Shown piece after piece: positions 34,136-43,755 of a stretch of DNA of 64,000 nucleotides. Source of the DNA: an uncultured Erythrobacter sp. (GTDB taxonomy: Bacteria > Pseudomonadota > Alphaproteobacteria > Sphingomonadales > Sphingomonadaceae); NCBI GenBank assembly GCA_947495555.1, contig CANLZI010000001.1:720861-784860 (forward strand), given 5' to 3'. The translations under genes and the position numbers were made by a program. How positions within the stretch are numbered: the first letter of the stretch is position 1; the number at the start of each line of letters is the position of its first letter. The notes beneath the pieces were generated by a model. The model was given only the letters and a program-made list of their open reading frames with translations, made no database searches and was not told the origin of the DNA.

Positions 34136-35836
34136 ATGTTGAGAAGCAAATCGTATAAGGGGTTTTTGAAAAACCAGCAGGGGGCTGTTGCTGCCACCTA
34201 TGCGCTTGCTCTCATTCCTTTGATCGCTGTGGCTGGCCTGGGCTTTGATTATGCCCGGGTGGTCGGCATGGACACCGAATTGCAAAGTGCGGCCGATCAG
34301 GCTGCTTTGGCAGGGGCCACCCAGCTCGATCGGCGAAGTGGTTCGATGCAACGCGCGATCAACGCAGTCCGCGGTGGCTTAGTAACCAACCGAACTCTGT
34401 TTGCGAGCGATGGCACGACAACGGCCGTCGATCTTCCCGCCATTAATATCAAATTTTATTCCAATCGAGCGGATGCCGAGGCAGGCACCAATAGTTTCGA
34501 TGTTACAGAAAGTGATGGAGACGCACGGGCTGGCTTTGTCAGCGTCACGGTGGAAACACGTTCGGCAAATTACTCTTTGACCCCGATCGTTGGGGCTATC
34601 AGAGGCCAGATGGTTTCCTCTGCGGTGGCAGGAATTGGGTCTGCGCTGTGCCGCATTCCACCATTGATGGTTTGCAATCCCGACGAAGATACGTCGCTGC
34701 CCGATGGCGAACCTGGCGCTGACTTTAGCGCTGCCCGCGCAGGCTCTGGCGTTCTTGTTGTTGCCGGACAGGCCGGTGGCGGGGCTGGCTTTTGGGAGCC
34801 TGGCAATTACGGATTTCTCGACCTCGGTAATGGCGCGAATGCTGTTGCCGAAGGACTGGGCTGGCTTGGCCCAGGCGGTGGATGCACCTCGATCACTGGA
34901 GCAGATACTATCGATCCCGAGGAGGAAATCGATACTGAGCCAGGATTGAAAGCAGGTGCGATTGACTCGATCAATACGCGCTTTGACATCTATCAGAACA
35001 GTTCAACTTGTAAAACGCCAGGCACTTGCCCTTCAGCTATCAACGTCCGTAAGGATTTGGTTCGCGACGCGGACGATTTGCCCTCGACTGCCTCAGGCGG
35101 CAGCACTTGCAAACTTGGCAATGACGGTTGGCACGAAACGGACGGCACAAAGTACGAGCCTACATCGTCAGCTCCCTTGGCCACCAGCGTAACGCCTTAT
35201 TCAATGGGCCACCCGCGTGACATGTGCCACGCATGGGACAATGTTGGCAATTGTACGGATGGCAGGTTTGGCGACGGAGCCTGGGACCGCAACGCCTATT
35301 TCCGGACACATTATATTCGCACGGAAAATGGTTCGCGCGGGCTAGTGAATACTGCTTGGGATGAAGATGATTGGCAATACAATCTGACCCATGGCGATTC
35401 TGCCTTACCGAGTGGTACGACCGCCCCCACCCGCTATCAGGTGTATTTGTGGGAGCTCGCCCGCAAAGGCGATCTGATTGATGGCGTGAGAATTCTGGAT
35501 GCGGCACCCGCTGGTGCAACAGGTGCCACCGAAGTAAGACAACCAAATCCGGTTTGTAGCCAAGAATATGGCTATGGAGCAGGCACCACTGTAACCGACC
35601 GCCGGGTAATGACCATTGCAGTGATCAATTGCAAAGCAGAAGGGGTGAAGGGGAAAACAACAGATGTGCAAATTGCCGACTGGATCGATGTTTTCCTTGT
35701 ACAACCCTCAGCCACACGGACGCACACAGACAAATCGGACATCTATTTCGAAGTGATCCGAAAAACCGATCTGACGGTCACTGGTGTCAATAATGCTGCC
35801 CTGATCAGGCGCGATGTTCCGTATCTGGTGAAATGA
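34136..35836 (+). CDS. tadG: TadG-like pilus assembly protein
   Basis: A 566-residue protein with an N-terminal TadE/TadG-type membrane segment (about 12-40, NQQGAVAATYALALIPLIAVAGLGFDYAR) followed by the typical ELQSAADQAALAGATQL helix. The remainder is a large periplasmic domain with several cysteines, probably disulfide-bonded. I see no clear von Willebrand MIDAS motif, which longer TadG proteins can carry. It ends in an ATGA overlap with the next gene. TadG is thought to help anchor or assemble Flp pili; its exact role is unsettled. Confidence 0.85.
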   Translation: MLRSKSYKGFLKNQQGAVAATYALALIPLIAVAGLGFDYARVVGMDTELQSAADQAALAGATQLDRRSGSMQRAINAVRGGLVTNRTLFASDGTTTAVDLPAINIKFYSNRADAEAGTNSFDVTESDGDARAGFVSVTVETRSANYSLTPIVGAIRGQMVSSAVAGIGSALCRIPPLMVCNPDEDTSLPDGEPGADFSAARAGSGVLVVAGQAGGGAGFWEPGNYGFLDLGNGANAVAEGLGWLGPGGGCTSITGADTIDPEEEIDTEPGLKAGAIDSINTRFDIYQNSSTCKTPGTCPSAINVRKDLVRDADDLPSTASGGSTCKLGNDGWHETDGTKYEPTSSAPLATSVTPYSMGHPRDMCHAWDNVGNCTDGRFGDGAWDRNAYFRTHYIRTENGSRGLVNTAWDEDDWQYNLTHGDSALPSGTTAPTRYQVYLWELARKGDLIDGVRILDAAPAGATGATEVRQPNPVCSQEYGYGAGTTVTDRRVMTIAVINCKAEGVKGKTTDVQIADWIDVFLVQPSATRTHTDKSDIYFEVIRKTDLTVTGVNNAALIRRDVPYLVK

Positions 35837-36342
35837 TGATGGTCCGCCAATTCATCCAATGTCAAAGGGGGGCAGCCGCAGCAGAAATGGCGTTGGTGGC
35901 TCCGCTTGCATTGCTGCTGTTTTTCTCGGCAGTTGAGACCGGCCACTATTTTTACTCGCAGCACCAATTGGTGAAGGCTGTGCGCGATGGTGCCCGCTTT
36001 GGCGCACGCCACAGCTTTGATGACGTGAACTGCCGAAGCGGAACACCCTTTATAGCGACGGATTTGCAAACCGATATTCGGTCCGTGGCTCTGACAGGCC
36101 AATTGTCCGGCGCGAATGAAACTCGGTCTGGCTGGGATTCTAGCGAAATTTCTTTCGCTGTCACGGTTACTTGCCCATCAGTCGCCGAGGCGACCACTGG
36201 TATCTATGAGGCGGCCGAGCCCGCACCGGTTATCAATGTAGCGGCAACGATCGGCTACAATTCTCTATTTAATGGCCTCGGAATAATTTCAGATAGCTAT
36301 GATCTGAATGCTTCTCAGCAGGCATCGGCAATGGGGATTTGA
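35833..36342 (+). CDS. tadE: TadE-like pseudopilin
   Basis: A 169-residue protein with the TadE pattern: a basic N-terminus, then RGAAAAEMALVAPLALLLFFSAVETGHYFYSQHQLVKAVRDGARFGARHS. Here the Ala-Glu after the possible cleavage site is the pseudopilin feature. It starts in a four-base overlap with tadG, so the two are coupled. Two cysteine residues occur in the periplasmic part. Three ATG codons stand in a row; the first (35833) was kept, the third would shorten the protein by two residues. Confidence 0.88.
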   Translation: MMMVRQFIQCQRGAAAAEMALVAPLALLLFFSAVETGHYFYSQHQLVKAVRDGARFGARHSFDDVNCRSGTPFIATDLQTDIRSVALTGQLSGANETRSGWDSSEISFAVTVTCPSVAEATTGIYEAAEPAPVINVAATIGYNSLFNGLGIISDSYDLNASQQASAMGI

Positions 36343-36344
36343 CG

Positions 36345-36974
36345 ATGGCTGATCTATTTCTTCGGTTCAAAGATGATGAACGCGGCCTTGCCGCCGAGTT
36401 CGCTTTGGTGGTGCCCTTGTTGCTCCTGTTCGTCTTGGGGACGATCGATGTCGGCCTATATGCCTATCGCATCAATCAAGCAGAAAAGGCCACGCAGATC
36501 GGAGCGCGTTGGGCGACTGTTACCAACCCACTTGCTGACGGACTGGATGATGCCTCGCTGGTCAATATTACCGCAGGTGGCAGCACAATCCTGCAAGGCG
36601 ATCGCATACCGGTGCTGGATTACACGATTACATGCTCTGGCACTGCGGCCACTTGTTCGTGCGCAGGCACCGATTGTTCGGCCCTCAGCTCGAGCTATAC
36701 ACGTGACGATACCGCCTATAACGCCCTGAGAGATCGCATGCGGGACATTCTGCCTGCGATCACGGACGCCAACATCGTTGTTGAGTACTCAGGGTCTGGA
36801 TTGGGCTTTGCTGGTGATCCCAATGGTCCCGATGCGGTCTCTTTGATCACCGTCCGATTGCAGAACATGGCGCACCAGTCAGTAGTTCTTTCACCTTTGG
36901 GTGTTAGCACAAGCCTGCCGGATTTTGCCTATTCCTTGACCGCTGAAGATTCCAGCGGATCGATTTCGAACTGA
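36345..36974 (+). CDS. TadE/TadF-like pseudopilin
   Basis: A 209-residue protein from the ATG at 36345, three bases after the previous stop; a TTG at 36339 is in frame but less likely. The N-terminus DERGLAAEFALVVPLLLLFVLGTIDVGLYAYRINQAEKATQIGARWA is a TadE-type segment. Four cysteines in a CSGTAATCSCAGTDCS cluster are unusual and may form disulfides. It fits TadE or TadF of the Flp system; with the preceding gene it makes the usual pseudopilin pair. Confidence 0.85.
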   Translation: MADLFLRFKDDERGLAAEFALVVPLLLLFVLGTIDVGLYAYRINQAEKATQIGARWATVTNPLADGLDDASLVNITAGGSTILQGDRIPVLDYTITCSGTAATCSCAGTDCSALSSSYTRDDTAYNALRDRMRDILPAITDANIVVEYSGSGLGFAGDPNGPDAVSLITVRLQNMAHQSVVLSPLGVSTSLPDFAYSLTAEDSSGSISN

Positions 36975-36979
36975 GATGT

Positions 36980-38167
36980 ATGATGGGACGAGTAGAAGAA
37001 CTTTACGAGGCGCAGATGACAAGCGCGGGTGAATTGCCCCAAGGTGTGCACATTGTTGCGCAGGCAAGCATGCTGGAAGGCGTGGATGCCATTGGCGAGC
37101 AGATTACCGCATTGGAATGCCCGATTGATGCCCCGCTTCCCGTGGGTCAGATTTTGAGCGCCTCTATCGTCGTCATCGAAGTCGATCCGTCTTCGCGCAA
37201 TTCGCTCGATCGCATTGAACAATTGCGCAATGAAGCGCCTGACACACCCGTCATTGCCGGCCTTTCAAACGTGGATATTGCGACCTCGCGCCAATTGCTG
37301 CGTCGCGGCGTGACCGATATTGTTGCCCTGCCCTTCGCCATGGACGAATTGGTAACGGCAATTGTTGATGCAGCGGCTACGCTCAAATCAGCTGACGAGG
37401 CCGAGTTGCGACTGGCGCCATTCATGTCCGTCTTGAAAACTATTGGCGGGGCAGGCTCGACCACCATCGCGACCCATTTGGCATCGCAAATGGCGGCGGA
37501 TATGGGCGAAGGCTATCGCGCGTGCGTGATCGATCTGGACGTGCAGTCGGGTGATGTCGCATCCTATCTGGGCTGCGGGCATCGCAGAAATCTGGCGGAT
37601 CTGCTCGAATCCGAAGGCCGCCTGGACGGCGAATTGCTGAATTCTGTCGTGTGCGAAGGCAACGAGCGGGTCGACGTGATTGCCGCTCCGTCTGATATCA
37701 TCCCGATTGAATCAATCGAATTTGACCAATTGATGCGAGTGGTGACCACTGCCCGCAAACATTATGACGTGGTGATCGTGGATCTGCCTGCATCTTTCAC
37801 CAATTGGTCCTTGTCTACCGTATTTGCTGCCGATCTGACCTTGATGGTCGGCACCCTCACCATTCCCAGCTTGCGTCATGCAAAGCGCCAGCTGGATTTC
37901 CTGACATCGATGGGCATTGACCGTTCGTCGATTCAAGTCGTTCTCAACCGTGTCGAAAAGCGCCTGTTCGCAAATATTGGCGCCGATGATGCCGAGACGG
38001 CCCTCAAACATCCTGTGCTGGCTTTGGTCAGCGAGGATTCCAACCTGCTTCGAACCGCTCAAGACCAGGGCGAGCTTGTCGATGCAATTCAAAAACGATC
38101 CAAGTTCTCGAAAGAGATCAAACATTTGGCGGATCTGCTCGCAGACCGTTTGGACGAGGTAGAATAG
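36980..38167 (+). CDS. cpaE: Pilus localisation protein CpaE/TadZ
   Basis: A 395-residue protein with a receiver-like N-terminal domain (about 25-130, without a complete phospho-acceptor set) and a MinD/ParA-like ATPase domain (about 145-380). The P-loop reads TIGGAGSTTIATHLA, with Ser in place of the usual Lys, a substitution common in CpaE/TadZ. VIDLDVQSGD and VVIVDLPASFT cover the later motifs. It sets the polar location of the pilus machinery. It lies two bases before cpaF. Confidence 0.95.
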   Translation: MMGRVEELYEAQMTSAGELPQGVHIVAQASMLEGVDAIGEQITALECPIDAPLPVGQILSASIVVIEVDPSSRNSLDRIEQLRNEAPDTPVIAGLSNVDIATSRQLLRRGVTDIVALPFAMDELVTAIVDAAATLKSADEAELRLAPFMSVLKTIGGAGSTTIATHLASQMAADMGEGYRACVIDLDVQSGDVASYLGCGHRRNLADLLESEGRLDGELLNSVVCEGNERVDVIAAPSDIIPIESIEFDQLMRVVTTARKHYDVVIVDLPASFTNWSLSTVFAADLTLMVGTLTIPSLRHAKRQLDFLTSMGIDRSSIQVVLNRVEKRLFANIGADDAETALKHPVLALVSEDSNLLRTAQDQGELVDAIQKRSKFSKEIKHLADLLADRLDEVE

Positions 38168-38168
38168 C

Positions 38169-39566
38169 ATGTGGAAGATCAAGCGCCCCGAACTGGACGA
38201 AAATGAAGAGCCGCTCGAAAACGCGGAACTTCAAACAACGTCACCTGACACTGCAGACGTAGTGGACTTGCATCCGGCCAATTCCGAACGGGAAGAAAGC
38301 CTGCTGCAAATCCGGATGGCAATCCATCAGTCCCTGCTCGACAAGATGAATTTGTCGATGCTGGACAAATTGCCGGAAGAGCAGATCAAGTCTGAAATTT
38401 CCGCTGTCATTCCCGAATTGCTGGTCACCTTTGACCAACCGCTGAACCGCGAAGAACGCGCGAACCTGCTCGATGAAGTGATGGACGAGCTGTTGGGCCT
38501 TGGCCCGCTCGAACCTCTTCTAAAAGATGAATCGATCACGGATATTCTCGTGAACGGTGCCAATGTTGTGTTCGTTGAAAAGCAAGGTTTGCTGCAACGC
38601 GTTCCGACCCGCTTCCAGGATGAAAAGCATTTGATGCGGATCATTCAGAAGATTGTCAGCGCCGTGGGACGCCGGGTCGATGAAAGCTCTCCCTTTGTGG
38701 ATGCGCGTTTGTCTGACGGGTCTCGTGTGAACGCAATCGTTGCGCCGCTCGCGTTGGACGGCTCACTGCTTTCCATTCGTAAATTTGCCAAGGTTCCGAT
38801 CAGCATCCAGAAATTGATCGATTTGGAATCGATGCCCGAGGCAATGGCAGAAGTCCTGCAGGCCATCGTGAAATCACGCCGCAATGTGCTGATTTCAGGC
38901 GGTACAGGCTCGGGTAAAACGACAATGCTCAACGCTCTGTCTTCCTATATTGACGAGCAAGAGCGGATCGTGACGATTGAAGATTCCGCCGAGCTGCAAT
39001 TGCAGCAAATTCACGTTGCCCGTTTGGAAACACGTCCGCCCAATATTGAGGGACGCGGCGAGGTGAGCCAACGCGACCTGGTCAAGAACGCTCTGCGTAT
39101 GCGGCCAGACCGCATCATTGTGGGTGAGGTTCGTGCCGGTGAAGCGTTTGACATGCTTCAGGCCATGAACACCGGTCATGATGGATCAATGACCACGGTT
39201 CACGCCAACAACCCGCGTGACTCGCTCAGCCGTGTTGAACAAATGATCGGGATGAGCGGCATCGATATGCCTCAACGCGCTGCCCGAGCGCAGATTTCGT
39301 CCGCTTTGAACGTTGTGCTTCAGGTGTCTCGCCTGTCCGATGGTCGACGCAAGGTTACCAGCCTGTCCGAATTGACCGGCATGGAAGGCGACACGATCAC
39401 CATGCAGGAAATCTTCCGCTTCAAGAAGGAAGGCGTGGACGAGAACCAAAAGGTTATCGGGCATTTTGAGGCCACCGGCATTCGTCCCAAATTCCTGCTT
39501 GATGCAGAAGCGCATGGCATCAAATTGCCTGCAAATCTGTTCCGGCCAGAACTGAAGATAGGCTGA
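38169..39566 (+). CDS. cpaF: Flp pilus assembly ATPase CpaF/TadA
   Basis: A 465-residue secretion ATPase. It has an N-terminal helical region, then a core with [19 protein letters not shown], Walker [12 protein letters not shown] (about 245), the Asp box EDSAELQL, Walker [20 protein letters not shown] and the His box [20 protein letters not shown]. It powers pilus extension (and probably retraction) at the inner membrane. All catalytic motifs are intact. Confidence 0.97.
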   Translation: MWKIKRPELDENEEPLENAELQTTSPDTADVVDLHPANSEREESLLQIRMAIHQSLLDKMNLSMLDKLPEEQIKSEISAVIPELLVTFDQPLNREERANLLDEVMDELLGLGPLEPLLKDESITDILVNGANVVFVEKQGLLQRVPTRFQDEKHLMRIIQKIVSAVGRRVDESSPFVDARLSDGSRVNAIVAPLALDGSLLSIRKFAKVPISIQKLIDLESMPEAMAEVLQAIVKSRRNVLISGGTGSGKTTMLNALSSYIDEQERIVTIEDSAELQLQQIHVARLETRPPNIEGRGEVSQRDLVKNALRMRPDRIIVGEVRAGEAFDMLQAMNTGHDGSMTTVHANNPRDSLSRVEQMIGMSGIDMPQRAARAQISSALNVVLQVSRLSDGRRKVTSLSELTGMEGDTITMQEIFRFKKEGVDENQKVIGHFEATGIRPKFLLDAEAHGIKLPANLFRPELKIG

Positions 39567-39570
39567 TAGA

Positions 39571-40572
39571 ATGACCGCAGAAATTGTCCGGATATTCATC
39601 TTGCTGGCCGTGTTTGCCGCGGTGTTTCTGCTCATCCAGACCTCCGCCACAAGCTATGCCAAAAGCCGGACGTATCAAGGTGCGGTCAACGAACGCCTGC
39701 GATTGATCAGCTCGGGCCAGGACCGAGAAGCTGTTATAGGCAAATTGATGAAGAACCGTCCGGGTGACGGCGGACATTTGCCAGCATTTCTCGCCAGGTT
39801 TGAAGAAGACTTCGAGAAAATGGTGTTCGCTTCGCGGATAAAGTTCACGGTTGGCCAGCTGACCATGGCGATGGGCCTAGGCCTTGTTTCCATATTCTTG
39901 GTGCTACTGTTGTCGGTTGCGGCGTTTGGTACTGGACTGGGCTTTGGCACGGTGTTCATCGTCGGGCTGGTTAGCATTTGTCTGGCCATCGTGCTTCCTT
40001 TGCTGGTCATCAGTAAGATCGCTGAATCTCAGCGTAAGAAGATGGAGCATCAATTTCCTATCGCGCTGGACATCTTTGTCCGTGCCTTGCGTTCGGGCCA
40101 CCCTATTGCGTCGGCGATCGACTTGCTGACCAAGGAAATGGAAGATCCCATCGGATCTGAATTCGGCTTGATCAGCGATGAAGTTTCTTATGGCGCCGAT
40201 CTGGTTGGCGCGCTGGAAAACATGGCAGATCGGTGGGAACTGGAGGACATGAAGATGTTCGTGGTTTCACTGTCTGTGCAAAGCCAGACGGGTGGTAATC
40301 TGGCCGAAATTTTGGACAATATCTCCAAGGTTATCCGTGACCGGCACCAGATGTTTATGAAGGTCAAAGCACTCAGCTCAGAGGGTCGCATGACCGGTTG
40401 GATGCTGACCGTTCTTCCAGTGTTTGCTTTCGTTTCGATCTTTCTGGTGACCCCGCAATATTATCTCGAGATCGCCGATGATCCGATCTTCATTTACGGC
40501 GCGATCAGTCTAGTCATAATGTATGCGCTGGGCGTCTATATCATTCGCCGCTTGGTGGATTTGAAAGTCTGA
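39571..40572 (+). CDS. tadB: Flp pilus inner-membrane platform protein TadB
   Basis: A 333-residue protein with an N-terminal membrane helix (about 5-25), two central helices (about 92-150) and a C-terminal pair (about 270-325). A T2SSF-type domain covers about 165-290 (LDIFVRALRSGHPIASAIDLLTKEM ... LAEILDNISKVIRDRHQMFMKVKALSSEGRMTGWML). It forms the platform for the CpaF ATPase together with TadC, which follows after one base. Confidence 0.95.
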   Translation: MTAEIVRIFILLAVFAAVFLLIQTSATSYAKSRTYQGAVNERLRLISSGQDREAVIGKLMKNRPGDGGHLPAFLARFEEDFEKMVFASRIKFTVGQLTMAMGLGLVSIFLVLLLSVAAFGTGLGFGTVFIVGLVSICLAIVLPLLVISKIAESQRKKMEHQFPIALDIFVRALRSGHPIASAIDLLTKEMEDPIGSEFGLISDEVSYGADLVGALENMADRWELEDMKMFVVSLSVQSQTGGNLAEILDNISKVIRDRHQMFMKVKALSSEGRMTGWMLTVLPVFAFVSIFLVTPQYYLEIADDPIFIYGAISLVIMYALGVYIIRRLVDLKV

Positions 40573-40573
40573 T

Positions 40574-41554
40574 ATGCTTGAACTCGTCTCCACAAACCCG
40601 ATCATTCGTGCGCTGATCCTGGTCGCAATTTTCGGCTTGGTTGCCCTGGTCGTTTTCAGCGTCAGCGCCGTCACGTCGCGCAGAATGCGGCTGTCGCGCG
40701 ATCTGGCGACATTGAGCGGCGACACCGATTCCGCCACCAGCGAGACATTAACGCGTCAACGCACGGACGGTGCCTGGGCCAAGATGGTCAAGCGGATCGA
40801 AGACGCTGGCCTTAGCTTGGGCGACAGCAATGACAGCAAGCTGGAGCAACAGCTCAAAGCGGCAGGTTATGAATCGGCCTCGGCCCCGCGTGTTTATACG
40901 CTGGTCCGCCTGATGCTGGTGTTTGTTCTGCCAGGTCTTTTCCTGCTTAACGCATATTTCCAGGCGGAGCCTCCGGGCCTTGGCCAATTGTATCTGACCT
41001 GCGCCTTGCTGGCGGTTCTGGGTCTTTATGTTCCAAACCTGTTTATCAGAGCGAAAGCGGATCGTCGCCGGACGGAAATCATCAATGGTTTCCCGGATTG
41101 CCTCGATCTGATGCTGGTCTGCGTCGAAGCTGGTCTTGGCCTTGAAGCAACGCTCGACCGGGTTGGCCGCGAGATGGTGACCACGCACCCGCGTGTCGCC
41201 GCGATGCTGACCGAAACTACTTTATTGATGCGCGCTGGCGCGAGCCGAGAAGACGCCCTGCGGCGCATGGGAAGCGAATCGTCCGTTGACGAAATTCGCT
41301 CCTTCTCTACCCTTCTTATTCAGTCGGACAAATTGGGCACCAGCCTGGCAACCACGCTGCGCGTCTATTCCGCTGAAATGCGTGAGGCACGCCGTTTGCG
41401 TGCTGAAGAAAAAGCGCACCGTCTTCCGGTGCTGCTTTCAATTCCGCTGGTGGTATTCATGCTGCCAACCATGATCGGAGTGCTGATCTTGCCAGCAGCC
41501 GTCTTGACGATCCGGCAAGTTGTACCAGCAATGGTGGGGGAACCAATCCAATGA
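40574..41554 (+). CDS. tadC: Flp pilus inner-membrane platform protein TadC
   Basis: A 326-residue protein with membrane helices near 10-30, 110-155 and 285-315. A T2SSF-type domain is recognisable from FPDCLDLMLVCVEAGLGLEATLDRVGREM and RSFSTLLIQSDKLGTSLATTLRVYSAEMREARRLRAEEKAHRLPVLLSIPLVVFMLP. It pairs with TadB. Its stop overlaps the tadD start by four bases (ATGA). Confidence 0.95.
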   Translation: MLELVSTNPIIRALILVAIFGLVALVVFSVSAVTSRRMRLSRDLATLSGDTDSATSETLTRQRTDGAWAKMVKRIEDAGLSLGDSNDSKLEQQLKAAGYESASAPRVYTLVRLMLVFVLPGLFLLNAYFQAEPPGLGQLYLTCALLAVLGLYVPNLFIRAKADRRRTEIINGFPDCLDLMLVCVEAGLGLEATLDRVGREMVTTHPRVAAMLTETTLLMRAGASREDALRRMGSESSVDEIRSFSTLLIQSDKLGTSLATTLRVYSAEMREARRLRAEEKAHRLPVLLSIPLVVFMLPTMIGVLILPAAVLTIRQVVPAMVGEPIQ

Positions 41555-42408
41555 ATAAAGCGATCAAGATTGCGACTATTGTCACTGCATCGATTGCCCT
41601 GTCGGGCTGTCAAAGCTTCATCAATAAGTTGGGATTTGGCCCCAAAGACCAAACGATGCGGGCAGAAGCCGGCGCGCCAATCTTTGGCAGCGACGAGCTG
41701 AAAAAAGGCCGCGCTGCGCTGAAGGCAGGCTATCCTGCCAATGCGATCGCGCAATTCCGCATGGCAGCCATGAACGAGGCTACCGCGCCCGATGCCTTTA
41801 ATGGTCTTGGCGTTGCTTATGCCAAGCTGGGCCGAGCCGATCTGGCTGAGCGTTATTTCAAAATGGCAATAAACCTCGATGCTGGCAATGAACGCTATGC
41901 AGCCAATCTTACCCGCTTCTATAATTCGCCTCTCGGCACATCTTCCAGAGCATTGGCCATGCGCGAGCAAGAGGCTGCAGCCACTTTGGCCAGCGCGGCC
42001 GCTGCGGCAAAGCAACAAGGCATGCTGGACCAACCACAGGCTGATGAACGCCGCGGCGCGATCACACTGGTAAAAGCTCCGGTAGCGGTTGCTCGCAGTT
42101 CTGCTCCAGGCGAATTGCGCATCGCAACCACGACCGAACAGGCTGTTACAGACATGCCCGTCTTGCCGCAGGTGGTAGTCCGCAGTCCCGCCAAAACCGA
42201 CGAAGCCAAGAAAGCGGCGCCAAAGCGCACTTTCCGGGCCGTTCGGTCGGGCCGTATCAGCCTGCTGCGCCCTCAGTCGACATCAACCCGCGATAGCTAT
42301 CCTGTGCGGGTCAAGATTTCCAAGCCAACAGGCAGCCGGGCAATGTCTCCGCGTGCCGGCCAATATCCGGTTCGCATCGCGCTGAAGCGCCGCGACACTT
42401 CTGATTAG
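41551..42408 (+). CDS. tadD: TadD-like TPR lipoprotein
   Basis: A 285-residue protein with a lipoprotein signal (lipobox LSGC, Cys21). One to two tetratricopeptide repeats lie at about 55-120 (GRAALKAGYPANAIAQFRMAAMNE ... LGVAYAKLGRADLAERYFKMAINLD). A basic, disordered C-terminal half ends in VRIALKRRDTSD. TadD-type proteins act as pilotins or assembly factors for the secretin. It is coupled to tadC by a four-base overlap. Confidence 0.88.
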   Translation: MNKAIKIATIVTASIALSGCQSFINKLGFGPKDQTMRAEAGAPIFGSDELKKGRAALKAGYPANAIAQFRMAAMNEATAPDAFNGLGVAYAKLGRADLAERYFKMAINLDAGNERYAANLTRFYNSPLGTSSRALAMREQEAAATLASAAAAAKQQGMLDQPQADERRGAITLVKAPVAVARSSAPGELRIATTTEQAVTDMPVLPQVVVRSPAKTDEAKKAAPKRTFRAVRSGRISLLRPQSTSTRDSYPVRVKISKPTGSRAMSPRAGQYPVRIALKRRDTSD

Positions 42409-42421
42409 GCTGTAGAATTTC

Positions 42422-42910
42422 ATGCCTTGGGAATATATTTGGCCTGCCGGGCTGAGCCTGCTGCTCGCGGTTGGCGCACTTAGCGATATTAAGGATCGCC
42501 GACTGCCCAATTGGCTGTCGCTTCTTCTGCTGGTTTATGGTTTGGCCCATGCCGTAGCGCTGGGCGGGCTTGCCGACATGGGTTGGCTGTCCACCATCGG
42601 CTGGCATGCCCTGCACGCATTGATCGCTCTGATGGTTGGCGCAGCCTTGTTTGCCGGCGGAATCTTTGGCGGCGGTGATGCCAAGTTCTACGCTGGTCTG
42701 GCGGCCTATTTCACCCTTTCACAGGGGTTGGACCTTTTGCTGTGGGTATCGATCCTGGGTTTCTTTGCTATCATCTCTTGGATGATTGGACGGCGGGTGC
42801 TTCCCTCCAAGAAACCTGTCACCAACAGCTTGAAAGCCAAATTCCCTTATGGCTTAGCCATCGCTGCTGGCGGTGCTGCATTGGCATGGCTAGCGCCGAT
42901 CTCGAGCTGA
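42422..42910 (+). CDS. cpaA: Prepilin peptidase CpaA/TadV
   Basis: A 162-residue integral membrane aspartic peptidase of the GxGD type with about five hydrophobic segments. The two catalytic aspartates are Asp22 (GALSDIKDRRLPN) and Asp86 (FGGGDAKFYAG). It lacks the N-terminal methylase domain, as usual for CpaA. It processes the Flp prepilin and the TadE/TadF pseudopilins of this locus. Confidence 0.95.
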   Translation: MPWEYIWPAGLSLLLAVGALSDIKDRRLPNWLSLLLLVYGLAHAVALGGLADMGWLSTIGWHALHALIALMVGAALFAGGIFGGGDAKFYAGLAAYFTLSQGLDLLLWVSILGFFAIISWMIGRRVLPSKKPVTNSLKAKFPYGLAIAAGGAALAWLAPISS

Positions 42911-42969
42911 TGCATGGCCGAGCGTTCACTCCCTTGGGATAGACCCGATATGCGGAAGGAAATCCGCGT

Positions 42970-43707
42970 ATGACCAAGGCTTATGAATCCTCTGTAACGC
43001 TTAATCGCTATGCCCTTGTGCAAGAGCGGTTGCCAAAGCTGGCGCTGCTGACAATGCTGACGCTGGCTTGGGCCACAACGCTGGCCTGGCCTACTCCCCC
43101 TGCTGATTTGATGCCGCGATTGGCGTCGGACCAGATGGTCACGTCACAATATCCGCTCCGTGTTGCCCTGCCCGAAGCAAAGCCGCTTCCGACAGAGGAG
43201 TTGGAAGAACTGATCCGCGAGCATGAAGCCGGTGCATCGCCTACAATGGCGCAACTTGCCGAGGCCGAGCAAACAGCTGCACTCTTGCCTTCTTTGGAAG
43301 AGCAGGCGCAAAGCGCGGGTCCAACCAATGATGCCGAACAATTGGCCATAGTGGATCTGAAGCCGGGCGAAGTACTCGCGCTCAATTACAACTTGGTCAG
43401 TTTGGAAGCCGCACCAGAGAAGATTGATAGCTCAGACGGCAGTTTGACGGTCGAGAAGCAATTGATCGTGGATGGCGTCAGCACGGGCGAGGCGACCATT
43501 CGCATTGAAAGCGGCGCCCAGATCTTGATCTCGACCACATCGGTTGCCCGGGCATTGGGTGATCGGACAGAAGCTCTGCCGCGCCGCATTTCCAGTGCCT
43601 TGGCCAAAAGTACTGGCTTCATTCCCTTCTACGAGCTTCGCAGCGCCGGCATCGACGTTGCCTATGATCCGATCACGGACCGGGTCACACTCTCTACAGT
43701 TTCCTGA
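42970..43707 (+). CDS. Unknown membrane-anchored protein after cpaA
   Basis: A 245-residue protein with one N-terminal hydrophobic anchor (about 24-43, LALLTMLTLAWATTLAWPTPP), an acidic helical region (about 75-115) and a beta-rich C-terminal domain (about 155-245). That domain contains VDGVSTGEATIRIESGAQILIS and LRSAGIDVAYDPITDRVTLS. The C-terminal pattern resembles copper-amine-oxidase-N or usher-type N-terminal beta domains, but no family is claimed. It follows cpaA after 59 bases on the same strand and may be a pilus accessory protein. Confidence 0.65.
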   Translation: MTKAYESSVTLNRYALVQERLPKLALLTMLTLAWATTLAWPTPPADLMPRLASDQMVTSQYPLRVALPEAKPLPTEELEELIREHEAGASPTMAQLAEAEQTAALLPSLEEQAQSAGPTNDAEQLAIVDLKPGEVLALNYNLVSLEAAPEKIDSSDGSLTVEKQLIVDGVSTGEATIRIESGAQILISTTSVARALGDRTEALPRRISSALAKSTGFIPFYELRSAGIDVAYDPITDRVTLSTVS

Positions 43708-43755
43708 CCCACAAGCACTGGTGATCGCTGGCGCATTGTTTATGCTGGCCCCGTA

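Noticed and set aside
36339..36344. TTG start for the second TadE-like gene
   Set aside because: The ATG at 36345 is two codons downstream and avoids overlap with the previous stop; no evidence favours TTG.
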